Notes: generated from the letters alone by a model not told the origin. A stretch of DNA of 64,000 nucleotides from Thermomonas sp. (GCA_020692565.1 JAIMKJ010000003.1:21793-85792), one strand, 5' to 3'; shown: positions 27,157 through 35,759, counted from the first letter of the stretch. Numbers and translations are program-made.

Positions 27157-27180
27157 AAACCCCGGCCGGGGCCGGGGTTT
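27157..27180 (-). terminator. Intrinsic terminator after the small helical protein gene
   Basis: Arms AAACCCCGGCC (27157-27167) and GGCCGGGGTTT (27170-27180) give an 11-bp stem. On the minus strand the stem is followed by TTTTCGTTT. It lies 31 bp beyond the stop of the gene at 27211 and is nearly identical in sequence to the hairpin at 27488-27511. Confidence 0.85.
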
Positions 27181-27210
27181 CGGAGACACACGGGATGACC
27201 GCGAGGCCGA

Positions 27211-27456
27211 TCAGGCGCTCAGTCCATGCTGCCGACGGGCCTGATCGATGCGGGCCTGGACCCCGGGGTCGACGCCATCGCGCTCGGCACGGGTCAGGAT
27301 GTTGCCGAGGACGCGTTTTTCGTCCTCATCGACGGTTTCGTCGCGCAGGGCCAGGGCCAGCAGCTTTTCGAGCTCGGCGAGGTCGAGACGGCCGTCGTCG
27401 CTGAACACGTGGATGGAAGCGATGGCGATTTCGTGATGGCTGGGCAGTTTCGACAT
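27211..27456 (-). CDS. Small helical protein, TerB-like
   Basis: An 81-residue acidic, cytoplasmic, all-helical protein. The pattern AELEKLLALALRDETVDEDE followed by KRVLGNILTRAERDGVD resembles the helical repeat of TerB-like (tellurite-resistance associated) domains. The start ATG at 27456 has AGAGGA at a good distance; the ATG at 27462 lies too close to it. Hairpins of nearly the same sequence bracket the gene. The N-terminal module of the PLD protein at 16688-17401 shows the same ELxxLL...(V/L)D(D/E)DEK motif, linking this gene to the stress operon next to it. Specific function unknown. Confidence 0.7.
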   Translation of the reverse strand: MSKLPSHHEIAIASIHVFSDDGRLDLAELEKLLALALRDETVDEDEKRVLGNILTRAERDGVDPGVQARIDQARRQHGLSA

Positions 27457-27487
27457 GGGCATTCCTCTGGCGACAAGGGCTGAAACG

Positions 27488-27511
27488 AAAACCCCCGGCC
27501 GGGGCCGGGGG
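27488..27511 (-). terminator. Intrinsic terminator after oleA
   Basis: Arms CCCCCGGCC (27492-27500) and GGCCGGGGG (27503-27511) form a 9-bp stem, followed on the minus strand by TTTTCGTTT. It lies 47 bp past the oleA stop and about 30 bp before the next gene on the same strand, leaving little space there for a separate promoter. Confidence 0.87.
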
Positions 27512-27557
27512 CTGGAGGCTCGACTTTACCGAGCGGCGGAGCCGTCGGGAACCCTGC

Positions 27558-28574
27558 TCACCAGACGACTTCGGCCATCGAGCAGTTCAGACCCGAACCG
27601 ATGCCGAGCAGCGCGACGCGGTCGCCCTTCTTCAGGCGGCCCATTTCGCGCAGCTTGCTGAGCACGATCGGCACCGACGCCGGGCCGATGTTGCCGTGCT
27701 CGCCGAAGATGGTCAGGACTTTCTTCGGGTCGATGCCGAAGGCTTCGACCATGGCCTGGGTGTGGACCTTGCTGACCTGGTGGATGACGAACTCGTCGAC
27801 CTCTTCCACCACCCAGCCCAGCGCGAGCTTGGCGGCGGCGAAAGTCTTGGTCGCCAGCTTCATGCCCTCGATCAGCAGCATCTTGGTGTCGGTGACCATG
27901 CGGTCGAGGTTGCCGCGGCAGAGGCTGTTCCACTGGGTCGCGGCGCGGGTAACGCCGCCGCGATAGCGCGGCGCGCCCGGAGCCAGTTCGGCGCGGGCGA
28001 GGACCATGCCGGCGGCGCCGCAGCCCAGGGTGAGCGTGGCCATTTCGTTGCGGAACTCGTCTTCGGTAAGGTCCGGGCTGGCCATCCGCGCGAGCGTCTT
28101 CTCGTAGGCGAGATTGGCGGTTTCGCCGTCGACGATCAGCGCATAGTCGATTTCGCCGCGTTCGATCATGCGGCTGGCGATGTCCATGCCGTTGAGGAAG
28201 GCCAGACAGGCGTTGGCGACATCGAAGTTCTGGCACATGTCGGAAAGGCCGAGGTTGCCGCTGACGATGCTGGCCGTGGACGGTTCCAGGTAATCGCGGC
28301 TGACCGAGGTATTGACCAGCAGACCGATGCGCGAGGGGTCGATGCCGGCATCGGCCAGCGCCTTCACGCCGGCCAGGGTGGCGGCATCGGACGCTTCCAC
28401 GCCGTCGTCCCACAGGCGGCGGGAATGGATGCCGGCGATATCTTCCAGCACGTTCGCCTTGATCCCGAGGCGGTCGAGGGTCGGCTTGAGCCGGGCGTTG
28501 ATCTCGGCGGAGGTGAGTTGGCGCGGAGCATCGATGTGCGCCAGGCCGGCGATCGCGACGTGTTGAAACAGCAT
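27558..28574 (-). CDS. oleA: OleA, thiolase-fold acyl-CoA condensing enzyme
   Basis: A 338-residue thiolase-superfamily enzyme related to FabH. The catalytic Cys123 is in VANACLAFLNG, with the family His in DEFVIHQVSKVH and the Asn in GEHGNIGPASV. Glu97 in SRDYLEPST matches the conserved Glu reaching into the partner subunit's active site in OleA. It condenses two fatty acyl-CoAs head to head to a 2-alkyl-3-ketoacid, the first step to long-chain olefins. The start at 28574 gives MLFQHVAIAG, the usual first strand. oleB, oleC and oleD are downstream on the same strand but not contiguous. Confidence 0.92.
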   Translation of the reverse strand: MLFQHVAIAGLAHIDAPRQLTSAEINARLKPTLDRLGIKANVLEDIAGIHSRRLWDDGVEASDAATLAGVKALADAGIDPSRIGLLVNTSVSRDYLEPSTASIVSGNLGLSDMCQNFDVANACLAFLNGMDIASRMIERGEIDYALIVDGETANLAYEKTLARMASPDLTEDEFRNEMATLTLGCGAAGMVLARAELAPGAPRYRGGVTRAATQWNSLCRGNLDRMVTDTKMLLIEGMKLATKTFAAAKLALGWVVEEVDEFVIHQVSKVHTQAMVEAFGIDPKKVLTIFGEHGNIGPASVPIVLSKLREMGRLKKGDRVALLGIGSGLNCSMAEVVW

Positions 28575-28892
28575 GAGGTGTTCAGCCGTAAAACAGACAG
28601 GAACCGTATAGGTTACCGGCTTCCATGCCCCAGCGCATGCAAAAAGCGGGCGCAACCCGCATTTCCGGTATTCCGGAGCCGTGCAGGGCCCGTGCCGGTG
28701 CCTGAACAGGACGATCCGGGCCGTCGGAAGCCCCGTTTTCCGGGGCTGGGCCGGGCGGGAGGCGTCCGCGAAGCACGCTCGGCCCATGTCCATCGGCCCA
28801 TGCCAGGCGGATCGGGGCTGGCTCACACTCGCGGCTTTGCCGCACCGCCATAGGCGCGCGGCGCCCCCGACCAGGCTCAGGAGACAGACTCG
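28575..28892. other. Divergent region upstream of oleA
   Basis: No gene seen. It holds a short hairpin at 28646-28660 (GCGGG/CCCGC) that on the minus strand is followed by TTTTT, inside the presumed oleA leader, and a second hairpin at 28729-28747 (AGCCCCG/CGGGGCT). The first could be a weak attenuator, but its stem is only 5 bp. Promoters for oleA and the divergent gene must lie here; none is convincing. Confidence 0.4.
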
Positions 28893-29288
28893 ATGGCACG
28901 GCTGATCGTTGATGCGGTATCGCAGGAATCCAAATCCGTCCATGACGACAGCTACGTGCTGCTGCTGTTCGTCTCGGTGTCGCAGGCCGACACCGGCGCG
29001 CCGGTCAACGGTCTGGGTCACGAACATTTCAAGGTGTGCTCGCCGCTGGGCGCGGTCTTCGAGATCAATATCCTGGGCAGCCAGGAAGTGGACTGGGAGC
29101 CCGCCGACACCGAGGCCGCCGGCTGTTACAGCCTGCGGATCGTGCGCAAGTGGGCGCACAGCGGCGAGTTGAGCGAGTGGAACAAGCTCGAATCCTCGTG
29201 CTTCGGGCTGCAGGTGCATGCGCCCGGCGAACACGGCGTCGTCCACATGGGCCAGACGGCGCTGCGGCTGGAAAGTCTGACGCGCTGA
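28893..29288 (+). CDS. Hypothetical protein, conserved-looking beta-rich
   Basis: A 131-residue soluble protein without signal peptide or membrane segment. Alternating hydrophobic strands (SYVLLLFVSVSQADTG, HFKVCSPLGAVFEINIL, CYSLRIVRKWAH, CFGLQVHAPGEHGVVHMGQT) suggest a beta-sandwich. An AGGAGA ribosome site lies about 10 bp before the ATG. I do not recognise the family. It converges on the zinc-ribbon gene with 2 bp between stop codons and is divergent from oleA. Confidence 0.65.
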   Translation: MARLIVDAVSQESKSVHDDSYVLLLFVSVSQADTGAPVNGLGHEHFKVCSPLGAVFEINILGSQEVDWEPADTEAAGCYSLRIVRKWAHSGELSEWNKLESSCFGLQVHAPGEHGVVHMGQTALRLESLTR

Positions 29289-29290
29289 GG

Positions 29291-30211
29291 CTATTTCGCC
29301 GAATGTCGCCAGGCCTCTTCGGCCGCACGGCGCACGTGTGCGTCGGAATGGCTGCGGAAGCGCTCGCACCATCGTCGTTGCTCTGCATCTTCGACTGGCG
29401 ATGCCGCGAGCAACCACGGCAGACGCGCCAGTCGATGAGGATCGTCGCGGCGCCATTCCGTCGCGATCACGGTGTTCCAGAAATCCACTGACTGCGCACC
29501 GAGGCGATCCCTCAGCGCTCCGGCGTGCCCGGTGTCGAGCCACAGTTCCAGCGCCCAACCCGCTTCGGAGGCCGGCAGGCACTCGCCGAGCGCCGCGAGC
29601 GAGGCGCGGCGCGCTTCGTAATCCCAGCCTCCCCAGCGCTTGGGCATCGGCATCGCAGCCCAGGCTTTGAGCCGTTCGACGGCCCGGGCGCCGCCCCAGA
29701 GACCAAGCGTTGCGATGGCGGTGGTGCGCACGCCCCACCATTTGTTGGCGAGCGCGTCGTCGATCTCGCGCCAAGCGGCCTCATCGGGCGGATGATTGCC
29801 CAGCGCGCGCACGCGGGCGCAAAGTTCGCGCAGAACATTGCCGCCAGGGCGATCGTTCGCGACGCGACGCGCGCGTCGACACGGCAGGCAGCGTACGGCA
29901 CGGCTGTCGATCGGCCCGAGGGCGGTTTCGTACCACCATTTCTGCTGTTTCGCGGTCCAGACCTGTTCTTCGCCGCAGTCGCGGCACGTGAACGCCGCAT
30001 CGACGTAGTGCTCTGGCAACTGGCCGCAGGTGTTGTTGTGGCGCGCCAGCAGCGTGCGATCGGCTGGCACGACGCCTGCATGCCGGGTCGTGCCATGCTC
30101 GGCCCAGCGCACATCGGGCGATCGCAGATCGGACTGCAGCCGACTCGCACGCTCCAATCGCTTCTGTTTGATTTCGGCGCGGCGCTGCTTATCGCTTTTG
30201 CGCTGGCTCAT
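29291..30211 (-). CDS. Zinc-ribbon protein with HEAT-like helical region
   Basis: A 306-residue soluble protein. After a very basic N-terminus (SDKQRRAEIKQKRLERASRL) comes a Cys4 zinc ribbon: CRDCGEEQVW and, about 30 residues later, CLPC, matching the zinc-ribbon-containing family in which WTAKQQKWWYE links the knuckles. The C-terminal half contains repeated helix pairs such as DDALANKWWGVRTTAIATLG and DAHVRRAAEEAWR, a HEAT-like pattern. It probably binds a protein or nucleic acid partner; the role is unknown. It follows the lipoprotein gene by 9 bp on the same strand. Confidence 0.78.
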   Translation of the reverse strand: MSQRKSDKQRRAEIKQKRLERASRLQSDLRSPDVRWAEHGTTRHAGVVPADRTLLARHNNTCGQLPEHYVDAAFTCRDCGEEQVWTAKQQKWWYETALGPIDSRAVRCLPCRRARRVANDRPGGNVLRELCARVRALGNHPPDEAAWREIDDALANKWWGVRTTAIATLGLWGGARAVERLKAWAAMPMPKRWGGWDYEARRASLAALGECLPASEAGWALELWLDTGHAGALRDRLGAQSVDFWNTVIATEWRRDDPHRLARLPWLLAASPVEDAEQRRWCERFRSHSDAHVRRAAEEAWRHSAK

Positions 30212-30220
30212 GGCGTCCGC

Positions 30221-30565
30221 TTATCGGACGCAACGCCAGGCGATGAATCGCTGTTCCCCCGACACCGGCGGGCCGGCCGGCTGCACGGTGTCGGCGCCCA
30301 GGCCCGGGGCTTCATTGCGCGCCAGCGTTTCCAGTTCGTCGCGCACCTTGAGCTGGTTGCGGTCGTAGAAGGCGATGCTGTCCTTGACCGACACCTCGAC
30401 TTCGCCGCGCTTGTCGCAGCCGGACGGCGTCTGCTCGACCACCCGTACCCGCGATGCGCCCGGCGCCATGTGGACCCACGTACAGGCAGTGGCGGCGCAG
30501 GTCAGAACGAAAACGACGGCGGCGCGCGAAGCGGCTGTGCGCAAGGATGAAATCCGCGAAGACAT
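30221..30565 (-). CDS. DUF4156-type lipoprotein
   Basis: A 114-residue protein with a lipoprotein signal: basic N-terminus, hydrophobic AAVVFVLTCAATAC and the lipid-modified Cys in ATAC. The mature part, VRVVEQTPSGCDKRGEVEV and a C-terminal half with ARNEAPGLGADTV, matches the DUF4156 pattern of small outer-membrane lipoproteins related to the stress-linked RcsF-like fold. The ATG at 30565 is used because it starts the signal. It precedes the zinc-ribbon gene, 9 bp apart, so they form a two-gene unit. Confidence 0.82.
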   Translation of the reverse strand: MSSRISSLRTAASRAAVVFVLTCAATACTWVHMAPGASRVRVVEQTPSGCDKRGEVEVSVKDSIAFYDRNQLKVRDELETLARNEAPGLGADTVQPAGPPVSGEQRFIAWRCVR

Positions 30566-30720
30566 GATTCGGTGCTCCTGAAAAACGATGCCCGCCATCA
30601 TGGCGGGCATCGGCTGAACTACGCAATTGAACCCGGCAATCAACCGACAGCAGTGAAACAGAACATCGTCGTTCTCCGTCGTCAGCCGCGCGCGCGGCCC
30701 TGAGGGCCGGTCACGTCAGA

Positions 30721-33603
30721 TCACTTGCGGGCGGCCTTTCCGTCGGCATCGACGATGAACACGTCGCCGACCTTCAGCGCGCGCACCGGCTTTTCGATCT
30801 GCTTCAGATCGCCGACCACGACCCAGGTCAACGCGTTCGGATCGATCGTCGCCGCGGCTGCCTTCACCTGCTCCGGGGTCAGGCCTTCGATCTCGGCCTT
30901 GCGCTGGAACACGTAGTCGTCGGGGCGGCCGTAGCGGACGATGCCGCCGAGGGTGCCGAGCACGGCGCCGGCGGTTTCGTACGAGCCCGGCAGGCCGCGG
31001 ATTTCGGTGGACTGGATCTTCGCCACTTCTTCCGGCTTCGGCGGCGCCTTGCCCGTCGCGTATTCGCCGATTTCGCGGCGCATCTCGGCCAGCGATTCGG
31101 CGGTCTTGTCGATCTGCACCGCGGCGAAGGCCATCCACGGACGCTGGCCCATCGCACCGGAGGCGCTGCTGTAGGAACCGTAGGCCCAATGCTTGTCTTC
31201 GCGCAGATTCATGTTCAGACGCGAGGAAAACTCGCCGCCGAGCACTGCGTTGGCGATATCGAACTTCACCGCGCCGGCATCCTTGGTGGAGGGCACCAGT
31301 TGGCCGACGTAGATGTTCGCCTGCACCGCACCGGGCTGGTCGATCAGATACACGCGGGGCTTGCGCGGCGTCGCGACGGCGGGAATCGCGACCGTGGGAG
31401 CCGCGCCGCTGCCTTCGCCCTTCCAGTCGCCGAAGTGCTTTTCGAGGACCGGGACGATGTCCTTGAGCGTGGTGTCGCCGACCACCAGCAGGGTCGCGTT
31501 GTCCGGGCGCACCCATTTGGCGTGATAGGCCTGCAGGTCGTCGCGGTTGAGCGCGCCGATCGACGCTTCGGTGCCGGAGCCGCTGAACGGAATCGCGTAC
31601 GGATGCCCTTCGCCGTAGAGCAGCGGCGGCAGCACGCGCATCGCCGCGCCGTTGGGACGGGCCTTTTCCTGGGCGATGCCGGCGATCCAGTTGGCCTTCA
31701 CGCGATCGATTTCGACCGGGTCGAAGCGCGGACGGCGCAACATGTCGGCGAACAGCGCCACCGACGGCTCGAGATTCTGCTTCAGCGCGGACAGCCCGGC
31801 GCTGGCGCCGTCGAGGCTGGCGCCGGCGCTGAGGTTGGCGCCCAGCGATTCGGCGCGGTTGCCGAAGGCGATGGCGTCGTAGTCGCCGGCACCTTCGTCG
31901 AGCATGCCCATCGCGAAACTCGATGTGCCCAGCTTCGCGCCCTTGTCGGCCGCATAGCCGCCGCCGAAGAGGTAGCTCATCTGCACCACCGGCACGCCCT
32001 TGCGCTCGGCGAGGACGAGCGTGGTGCCGTTGCTGAGGGTGGCGCGCTGCAACGACGGGAACTTCAGCTCCGGGAAGACCGTCGTGACCGGCGCGCCGGT
32101 GCTGCGATCGACGGTGCTGGCGGTGGTCCGGTATTTCTTGTCCACGGCGGGCAGGGCCAGCGCCGCCGGCGTGACCGCCGCCTCTTCGGGCAGCGGCTTG
32201 CGCTCGCCCGGGGTCACCACCAGGGTGTGGCTGCCCTTGCCGGCGCCGAGCCAGTTGGCGCCGACGGTCCTGATCTGGGCGGTGGTCGCGGTGTTGATGA
32301 TCTTCAGGCTGTCGCGGAAGCAGCCGGGATTGCCGGTGTAGACCGCGCATTCGGCAAGCACGTCGGCCTTGCCGCCGAAGCCGCCGATGCGCTCCACGCC
32401 GCGGATGAAGCCGGCCTTGATCACGGAGCGGGCCTGATCCAGCTCGATCCGGGTCGGGCCGTCGCGCAGCAGGGTCTTCAATTCTTCGTCGATCGCGGCT
32501 TCGACCTTGGCCGGATCCACGCCCTGCTTCACGGTGGCGCTGATCATGAAGTTCGAACTGAGCTGCGACGAATAGGCGCTGGCGCTGACGTTGTCGACCA
32601 GTTTGTCGCGGAAGAACAGGCGCTGGTCGAGGCGCGAGGCGCGGCTGCCGCCCAGCACCTGGGCGAACAATTGCAGGCGCTCGATGTCGGCGGTACCGGC
32701 CTGGGCCACGTTCCACACGCGGATGATGCGCGCCTGCGGCACTTTGTCGCTGAGCGTGGAACGGGAGTCGGTCGCCAGCGGCGAAACATCGACCTTGGGC
32801 TGGGCCATGGTCGGGGTGGCCGGAATGTGGCCGAAGTATTTCGTGGCCTTGGCCTTGGCGGTCGCCAGATCGATGTCGCCGGCCAGCACCAGCACCGCGT
32901 TGTTCGGGCCGTACCAGGTGCGGAACCAGTTCTTCACGTCGTCCAGCGACGCCGCGTTGAGGTCGGCCATCGAGCCGATCACGCTGTGATTGTAGGGATG
33001 GCCCTTCGGGTACATGGCCTTGCCCAGCAGCTCCCAGACCTGACCGTAAGGCTGGTTCTCGCCCTGGCGCTTTTCGTTCTGGACCACGCCGCGCTGTTCG
33101 TCGAGCGTCGCCTGGTCGATCGCGCCGAGCAGGTGGCCCATGCGGTCGGATTCCATCCACAGCGCCATGTCCAGCGCGGTGGTCGGCACGTTCTGGAAGT
33201 AGTTGGTGCGGTCCTGGTTGGTGGTGCCGTTCTGGTCGGTGGCGCCGACCAGCTCGAAGGGGTCGAAGAATTCGCCCGGGTGATTCTCGGAGCCGTTGAA
33301 CATCAGGTGTTCGAACAGATGCGCGAAACCGCTGCGTCCGGCCGGTTCGTCCTTGCTGCCCACGTGGTACCAGATGTTCACCGCCACGATCGGCGCCTTG
33401 CGGTCGGTATGCACGATCACGCGCAGACCGTTGGGCAGGGTGAACTGCTGGTACGGGATGTCGACATCGGCGCTGCGCGCGCCCTTGGCCTGGGCCTGGG
33501 CTTCAATCGGCAGCAGGGACAGGCTGCCGCCGAGGGCGGCGGTCAGCGAAAGCGCGAGCAGACCGTGCTTGAGCACGGACGAACGCGGACGGGCGATGGA
33601 CAT
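30721..33603 (-). CDS. Secreted two-domain M16 family zinc peptidase (second copy)
   Basis: A 960-residue exported protein with a signal peptide (HGLLALSLTAALGGSLSLLP, cleavage near EAQAQA). The zinc-binding HLFEH is at residues 95-99, followed by MFNGSENHPG and the distal-Glu segment after ESDRMGHLL. The C-terminal M16 domain lacks the motif. It has the same architecture as the peptidase at 1860-4676 but is clearly diverged in sequence (SENHPGEFFD type), so it is a paralogue of a different subgroup. It stands alone between intergenic regions of over 150 bp. Confidence 0.9.
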   Translation of the reverse strand: MSIARPRSSVLKHGLLALSLTAALGGSLSLLPIEAQAQAKGARSADVDIPYQQFTLPNGLRVIVHTDRKAPIVAVNIWYHVGSKDEPAGRSGFAHLFEHLMFNGSENHPGEFFDPFELVGATDQNGTTNQDRTNYFQNVPTTALDMALWMESDRMGHLLGAIDQATLDEQRGVVQNEKRQGENQPYGQVWELLGKAMYPKGHPYNHSVIGSMADLNAASLDDVKNWFRTWYGPNNAVLVLAGDIDLATAKAKATKYFGHIPATPTMAQPKVDVSPLATDSRSTLSDKVPQARIIRVWNVAQAGTADIERLQLFAQVLGGSRASRLDQRLFFRDKLVDNVSASAYSSQLSSNFMISATVKQGVDPAKVEAAIDEELKTLLRDGPTRIELDQARSVIKAGFIRGVERIGGFGGKADVLAECAVYTGNPGCFRDSLKIINTATTAQIRTVGANWLGAGKGSHTLVVTPGERKPLPEEAAVTPAALALPAVDKKYRTTASTVDRSTGAPVTTVFPELKFPSLQRATLSNGTTLVLAERKGVPVVQMSYLFGGGYAADKGAKLGTSSFAMGMLDEGAGDYDAIAFGNRAESLGANLSAGASLDGASAGLSALKQNLEPSVALFADMLRRPRFDPVEIDRVKANWIAGIAQEKARPNGAAMRVLPPLLYGEGHPYAIPFSGSGTEASIGALNRDDLQAYHAKWVRPDNATLLVVGDTTLKDIVPVLEKHFGDWKGEGSGAAPTVAIPAVATPRKPRVYLIDQPGAVQANIYVGQLVPSTKDAGAVKFDIANAVLGGEFSSRLNMNLREDKHWAYGSYSSASGAMGQRPWMAFAAVQIDKTAESLAEMRREIGEYATGKAPPKPEEVAKIQSTEIRGLPGSYETAGAVLGTLGGIVRYGRPDDYVFQRKAEIEGLTPEQVKAAAATIDPNALTWVVVGDLKQIEKPVRALKVGDVFIVDADGKAARK

Positions 33604-33783
33604 GCGTGACTCCTTGGAACGGAAAATGGATGCGGGGCGCCGAGGGCGCCAGGCCTGCCCGGCAGGGCCCAGCGGGGGAACACTACTGCCTCGGGGCAGC
33701 GCGCTTGGACACGGATTGGCAGGCGTTGCATGCTAGCGGCCCGGCCCGGGCATGGCACTAGGCCACAAGTCCCGGCCGGCTCC

Positions 33784-33811
33784 GCAGGGCATGCCCAACC
33801 GCATGCCCTGC
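33784..33811. promoter_or_regulatory. Perfect 11-bp inverted repeat upstream of the SDR gene
   Basis: Arms GCAGGGCATGC (33784-33794) and GCATGCCCTGC (33801-33811) flank a 6-base loop and end 23 bp before the SDR start. There is no U-tract, so it is either an operator or a structured leader element rather than a terminator. Confidence 0.5.
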
Positions 33812-33834
33812 CATCACTGCATGGAGCTGCCCGC

Positions 33835-34530
33835 ATGACCAAGCACTGTCTCGTCACCGGCGCCAACCGCGGCATCGGCCTGGCATTCGTCCGCCAACTG
33901 CTGGCCCGCGGCGACCGGGTGGTCGCCGCCTGCCGCCATCCGGGCAAGGCCGCCGCCCTCAACACCCTGACCGGCGAATACCCGGGCCACCTTCACGTGC
34001 TGCCGCTGGACGTGACCAGCGAGAAATCCCGGGCCGAACTGATCCGCGAACTGCCCCTGGTCGGCGGGCGCGTCGATCTGCTGATCAACAATGCCGGCGT
34101 GCTGCACTCGGGCGAACGCTTCGGCCAGCTCTCCAACGCGCATCTGGACGACAGTTTCCGCACCAACGCCAGCGGCCCGCTGCTGCTGACCGAGGCGCTG
34201 GCGCCCACGCTGTCCGACGGCGCCACCGTGGCGAACCTGTCGTCCACGCTGGGCTCCATCGCCAACACCGGCCAGTTCGGCACGCCCAGCTACAACATCA
34301 GCAAGGCGGCGCAGAACATGGCCACCGTGCTGCTGGCCCACGCGCTGCGCGACCGCGGCATCCGCGTCGTCGCCCTGCATCCGGGCTGGGTGCAGACCGA
34401 GATGGGCGGCGACGGCGCGCAGATCACGACCGCCGCGTCGGTCGCCGGTCTGCTGCAGGTGATCGATGCTCTGACCCTGGACGACAGCGGTCGCTTCCTC
34501 GACTGGCAGGGCCGTACGCAGCCCTGGTAA
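33835..34530 (+). CDS. Short-chain dehydrogenase/reductase
   Basis: A 231-residue classical SDR. Cofactor motif TGANRGIG near the N-terminus, NNAG in LLINNAGVL, catalytic Ser in VANLSSTLGS and YxxxK as YNISK. LVTGANRGIGLAFVRQL followed by ACRHPG suggests NADP preference. The C-terminus (HPGWVQTEMGG) resembles the C-factor/YwfD group. The substrate is unknown. Start ATG 33835 gives MTKHCLVTGANRG, the normal SDR N-terminus. A perfect inverted repeat precedes it. Confidence 0.88.
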   Translation: MTKHCLVTGANRGIGLAFVRQLLARGDRVVAACRHPGKAAALNTLTGEYPGHLHVLPLDVTSEKSRAELIRELPLVGGRVDLLINNAGVLHSGERFGQLSNAHLDDSFRTNASGPLLLTEALAPTLSDGATVANLSSTLGSIANTGQFGTPSYNISKAAQNMATVLLAHALRDRGIRVVALHPGWVQTEMGGDGAQITTAASVAGLLQVIDALTLDDSGRFLDWQGRTQPW

Positions 34531-34658
34531 CGGCGCCGCACCGGAACACCCGCTGACCGGCCGCGGCGGCCGTGACCACCGACACGGCTGCCCAACGGCG
34601 CGCGGAGCGCTACGCTGCCGCTGCACGATGCTCACCCCCAACCGTATCGGAGACCCCA

Positions 34659-34901
34659 ATGCGCATCCTCGCCCCACTCATGCTCGCACTCGCCGCCACC
34701 GCCTGCGGCTCGGTCGAATACCGCGACACCAACGCCGCGGTCGATGCCGACCCGCTGTGCGCCAGCCAGCCGGACCGCCCGAACGAGCCGGTCTCGGAAC
34801 GCTGCAAGCGCCAGACCAGCACCTCCTACACCCTCGGCAAACCGAAAGAAGCGCCGCTGGACCTGAGCGGCAAATCGCGCCGGGAAGAAGACCCGCGTTG
34901 A
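34659..34901 (+). CDS. Small lipoprotein
   Basis: An 80-residue protein whose N-terminus MRILAPLMLALAATACGS is a clear lipoprotein signal, with the lipidated Cys in ATAC. The mature part is short and polar with two further Cys (PLCAS and SERCKRQ) and a charged C-terminus. ATG 34659 follows a weak GGAGAC ribosome site. I do not recognise the family; such small lipoproteins are common in Xanthomonadaceae. The next gene starts 59 bp downstream on the same strand. Confidence 0.7.
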   Translation: MRILAPLMLALAATACGSVEYRDTNAAVDADPLCASQPDRPNEPVSERCKRQTSTSYTLGKPKEAPLDLSGKSRREEDPR

Positions 34902-34960
34902 GTCGCGGGTCGAAGCGCGGGCCGCGCATCCGCCGGCGGGCCGCCGCCGTATCCTTGCGC

Positions 34961-35722
34961 ATGACCTCGACACTGCCCGTTCTGCTGCTGTGCGCGCTGA
35001 TCGCAGCGCCTGCCCAGGCCGCGCTGCTTTCGGTCGAGGGCCACGCCCGCGACCCGAAGAGCGATCGCCTGCTTTATCGCGAGGAACACCTGTTCCGCCA
35101 TGAAGGCGAACGGCCGGTCGAACGCCTGGTGCTGTACCGCTGCCCCGACGGCGTGGCGTTCGCGCGCAAACGCATCGACTACCGCACTTCGGCGATCGCG
35201 CCGGAGTTCGAACTCGTCGATGCCCGCGGTTATCGCGAAGGCCTGCGTCGCGAGGGCGCCCGGACCCTGATCTGGGCCGGCGCCAAACCGCCGCGCCCGC
35301 TGCGCGCATCCGACGGCCCGCTGGTGGCGGACGCCGGCTTCGACGAATTCCTGCGTCAGTCCTGGTCGCAGTTGGGCGCCGGGGAATCCCGGCCACTGGC
35401 GTTCGTGGTTCCCGCGTTCGGGCGCAGCCTGGCGTTCGAGGTCCGCGGCCTCGGTCAACACGGGAGCGGCGATGCCGCCGTGCAGCGTTTCGAGCTGCGT
35501 CTCGAAGGCCTGCTCGGCAAGGTGACTTCGCCCATTTCGGTCGAGTACACCACCACCGACCGGCGCCTGCGCCGCTTCGCCGGGCTCACCAATGTCCGCG
35601 ACGGCCGCGGCGACCAGATCGAAGCGCGGATCGATTTCCCGGACGCGCCGAAGCCTGCCGGGCCGCAGCGCTGGCAGACGGCGGCGGCAGTGCCGCTGGC
35701 GGCGTGCAAGGTCGGACGCTGA
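34961..35722 (+). CDS. Exported protein of unknown function
   Basis: A 253-residue protein with a signal peptide (MTSTLPVLLLCALIAAPAQAA). The mature protein is beta-rich with many Arg and Tyr residues (LLYREEHLFRHEGERPVERL, LVLYRCPDGVAFARKRIDY) and no recognised catalytic motif. It has one Cys near the N-terminal third and one near the C-terminus. It is probably periplasmic. Its stop lies 37 bp before trmL, so co-transcription with trmL is possible. Function unknown. Confidence 0.72.
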   Translation: MTSTLPVLLLCALIAAPAQAALLSVEGHARDPKSDRLLYREEHLFRHEGERPVERLVLYRCPDGVAFARKRIDYRTSAIAPEFELVDARGYREGLRREGARTLIWAGAKPPRPLRASDGPLVADAGFDEFLRQSWSQLGAGESRPLAFVVPAFGRSLAFEVRGLGQHGSGDAAVQRFELRLEGLLGKVTSPISVEYTTTDRRLRRFAGLTNVRDGRGDQIEARIDFPDAPKPAGPQRWQTAAAVPLAACKVGR

Positions 35723-35759
35723 CGCGAAAGGCCTGCCGGTCGCTGGCACAATGACGCGC

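Noticed and set aside
28641..28660. Transcription attenuator in the oleA leader
   Set aside because: Only a 5-bp stem with five U residues; too weak to call as a terminator without an alternative fold.
31189..33609. 806-codon plus-strand frame opposite the second M16 peptidase
   Set aside because: Shadow of the minus-strand gene with low-complexity Ala/Gly/His/Arg sequence.
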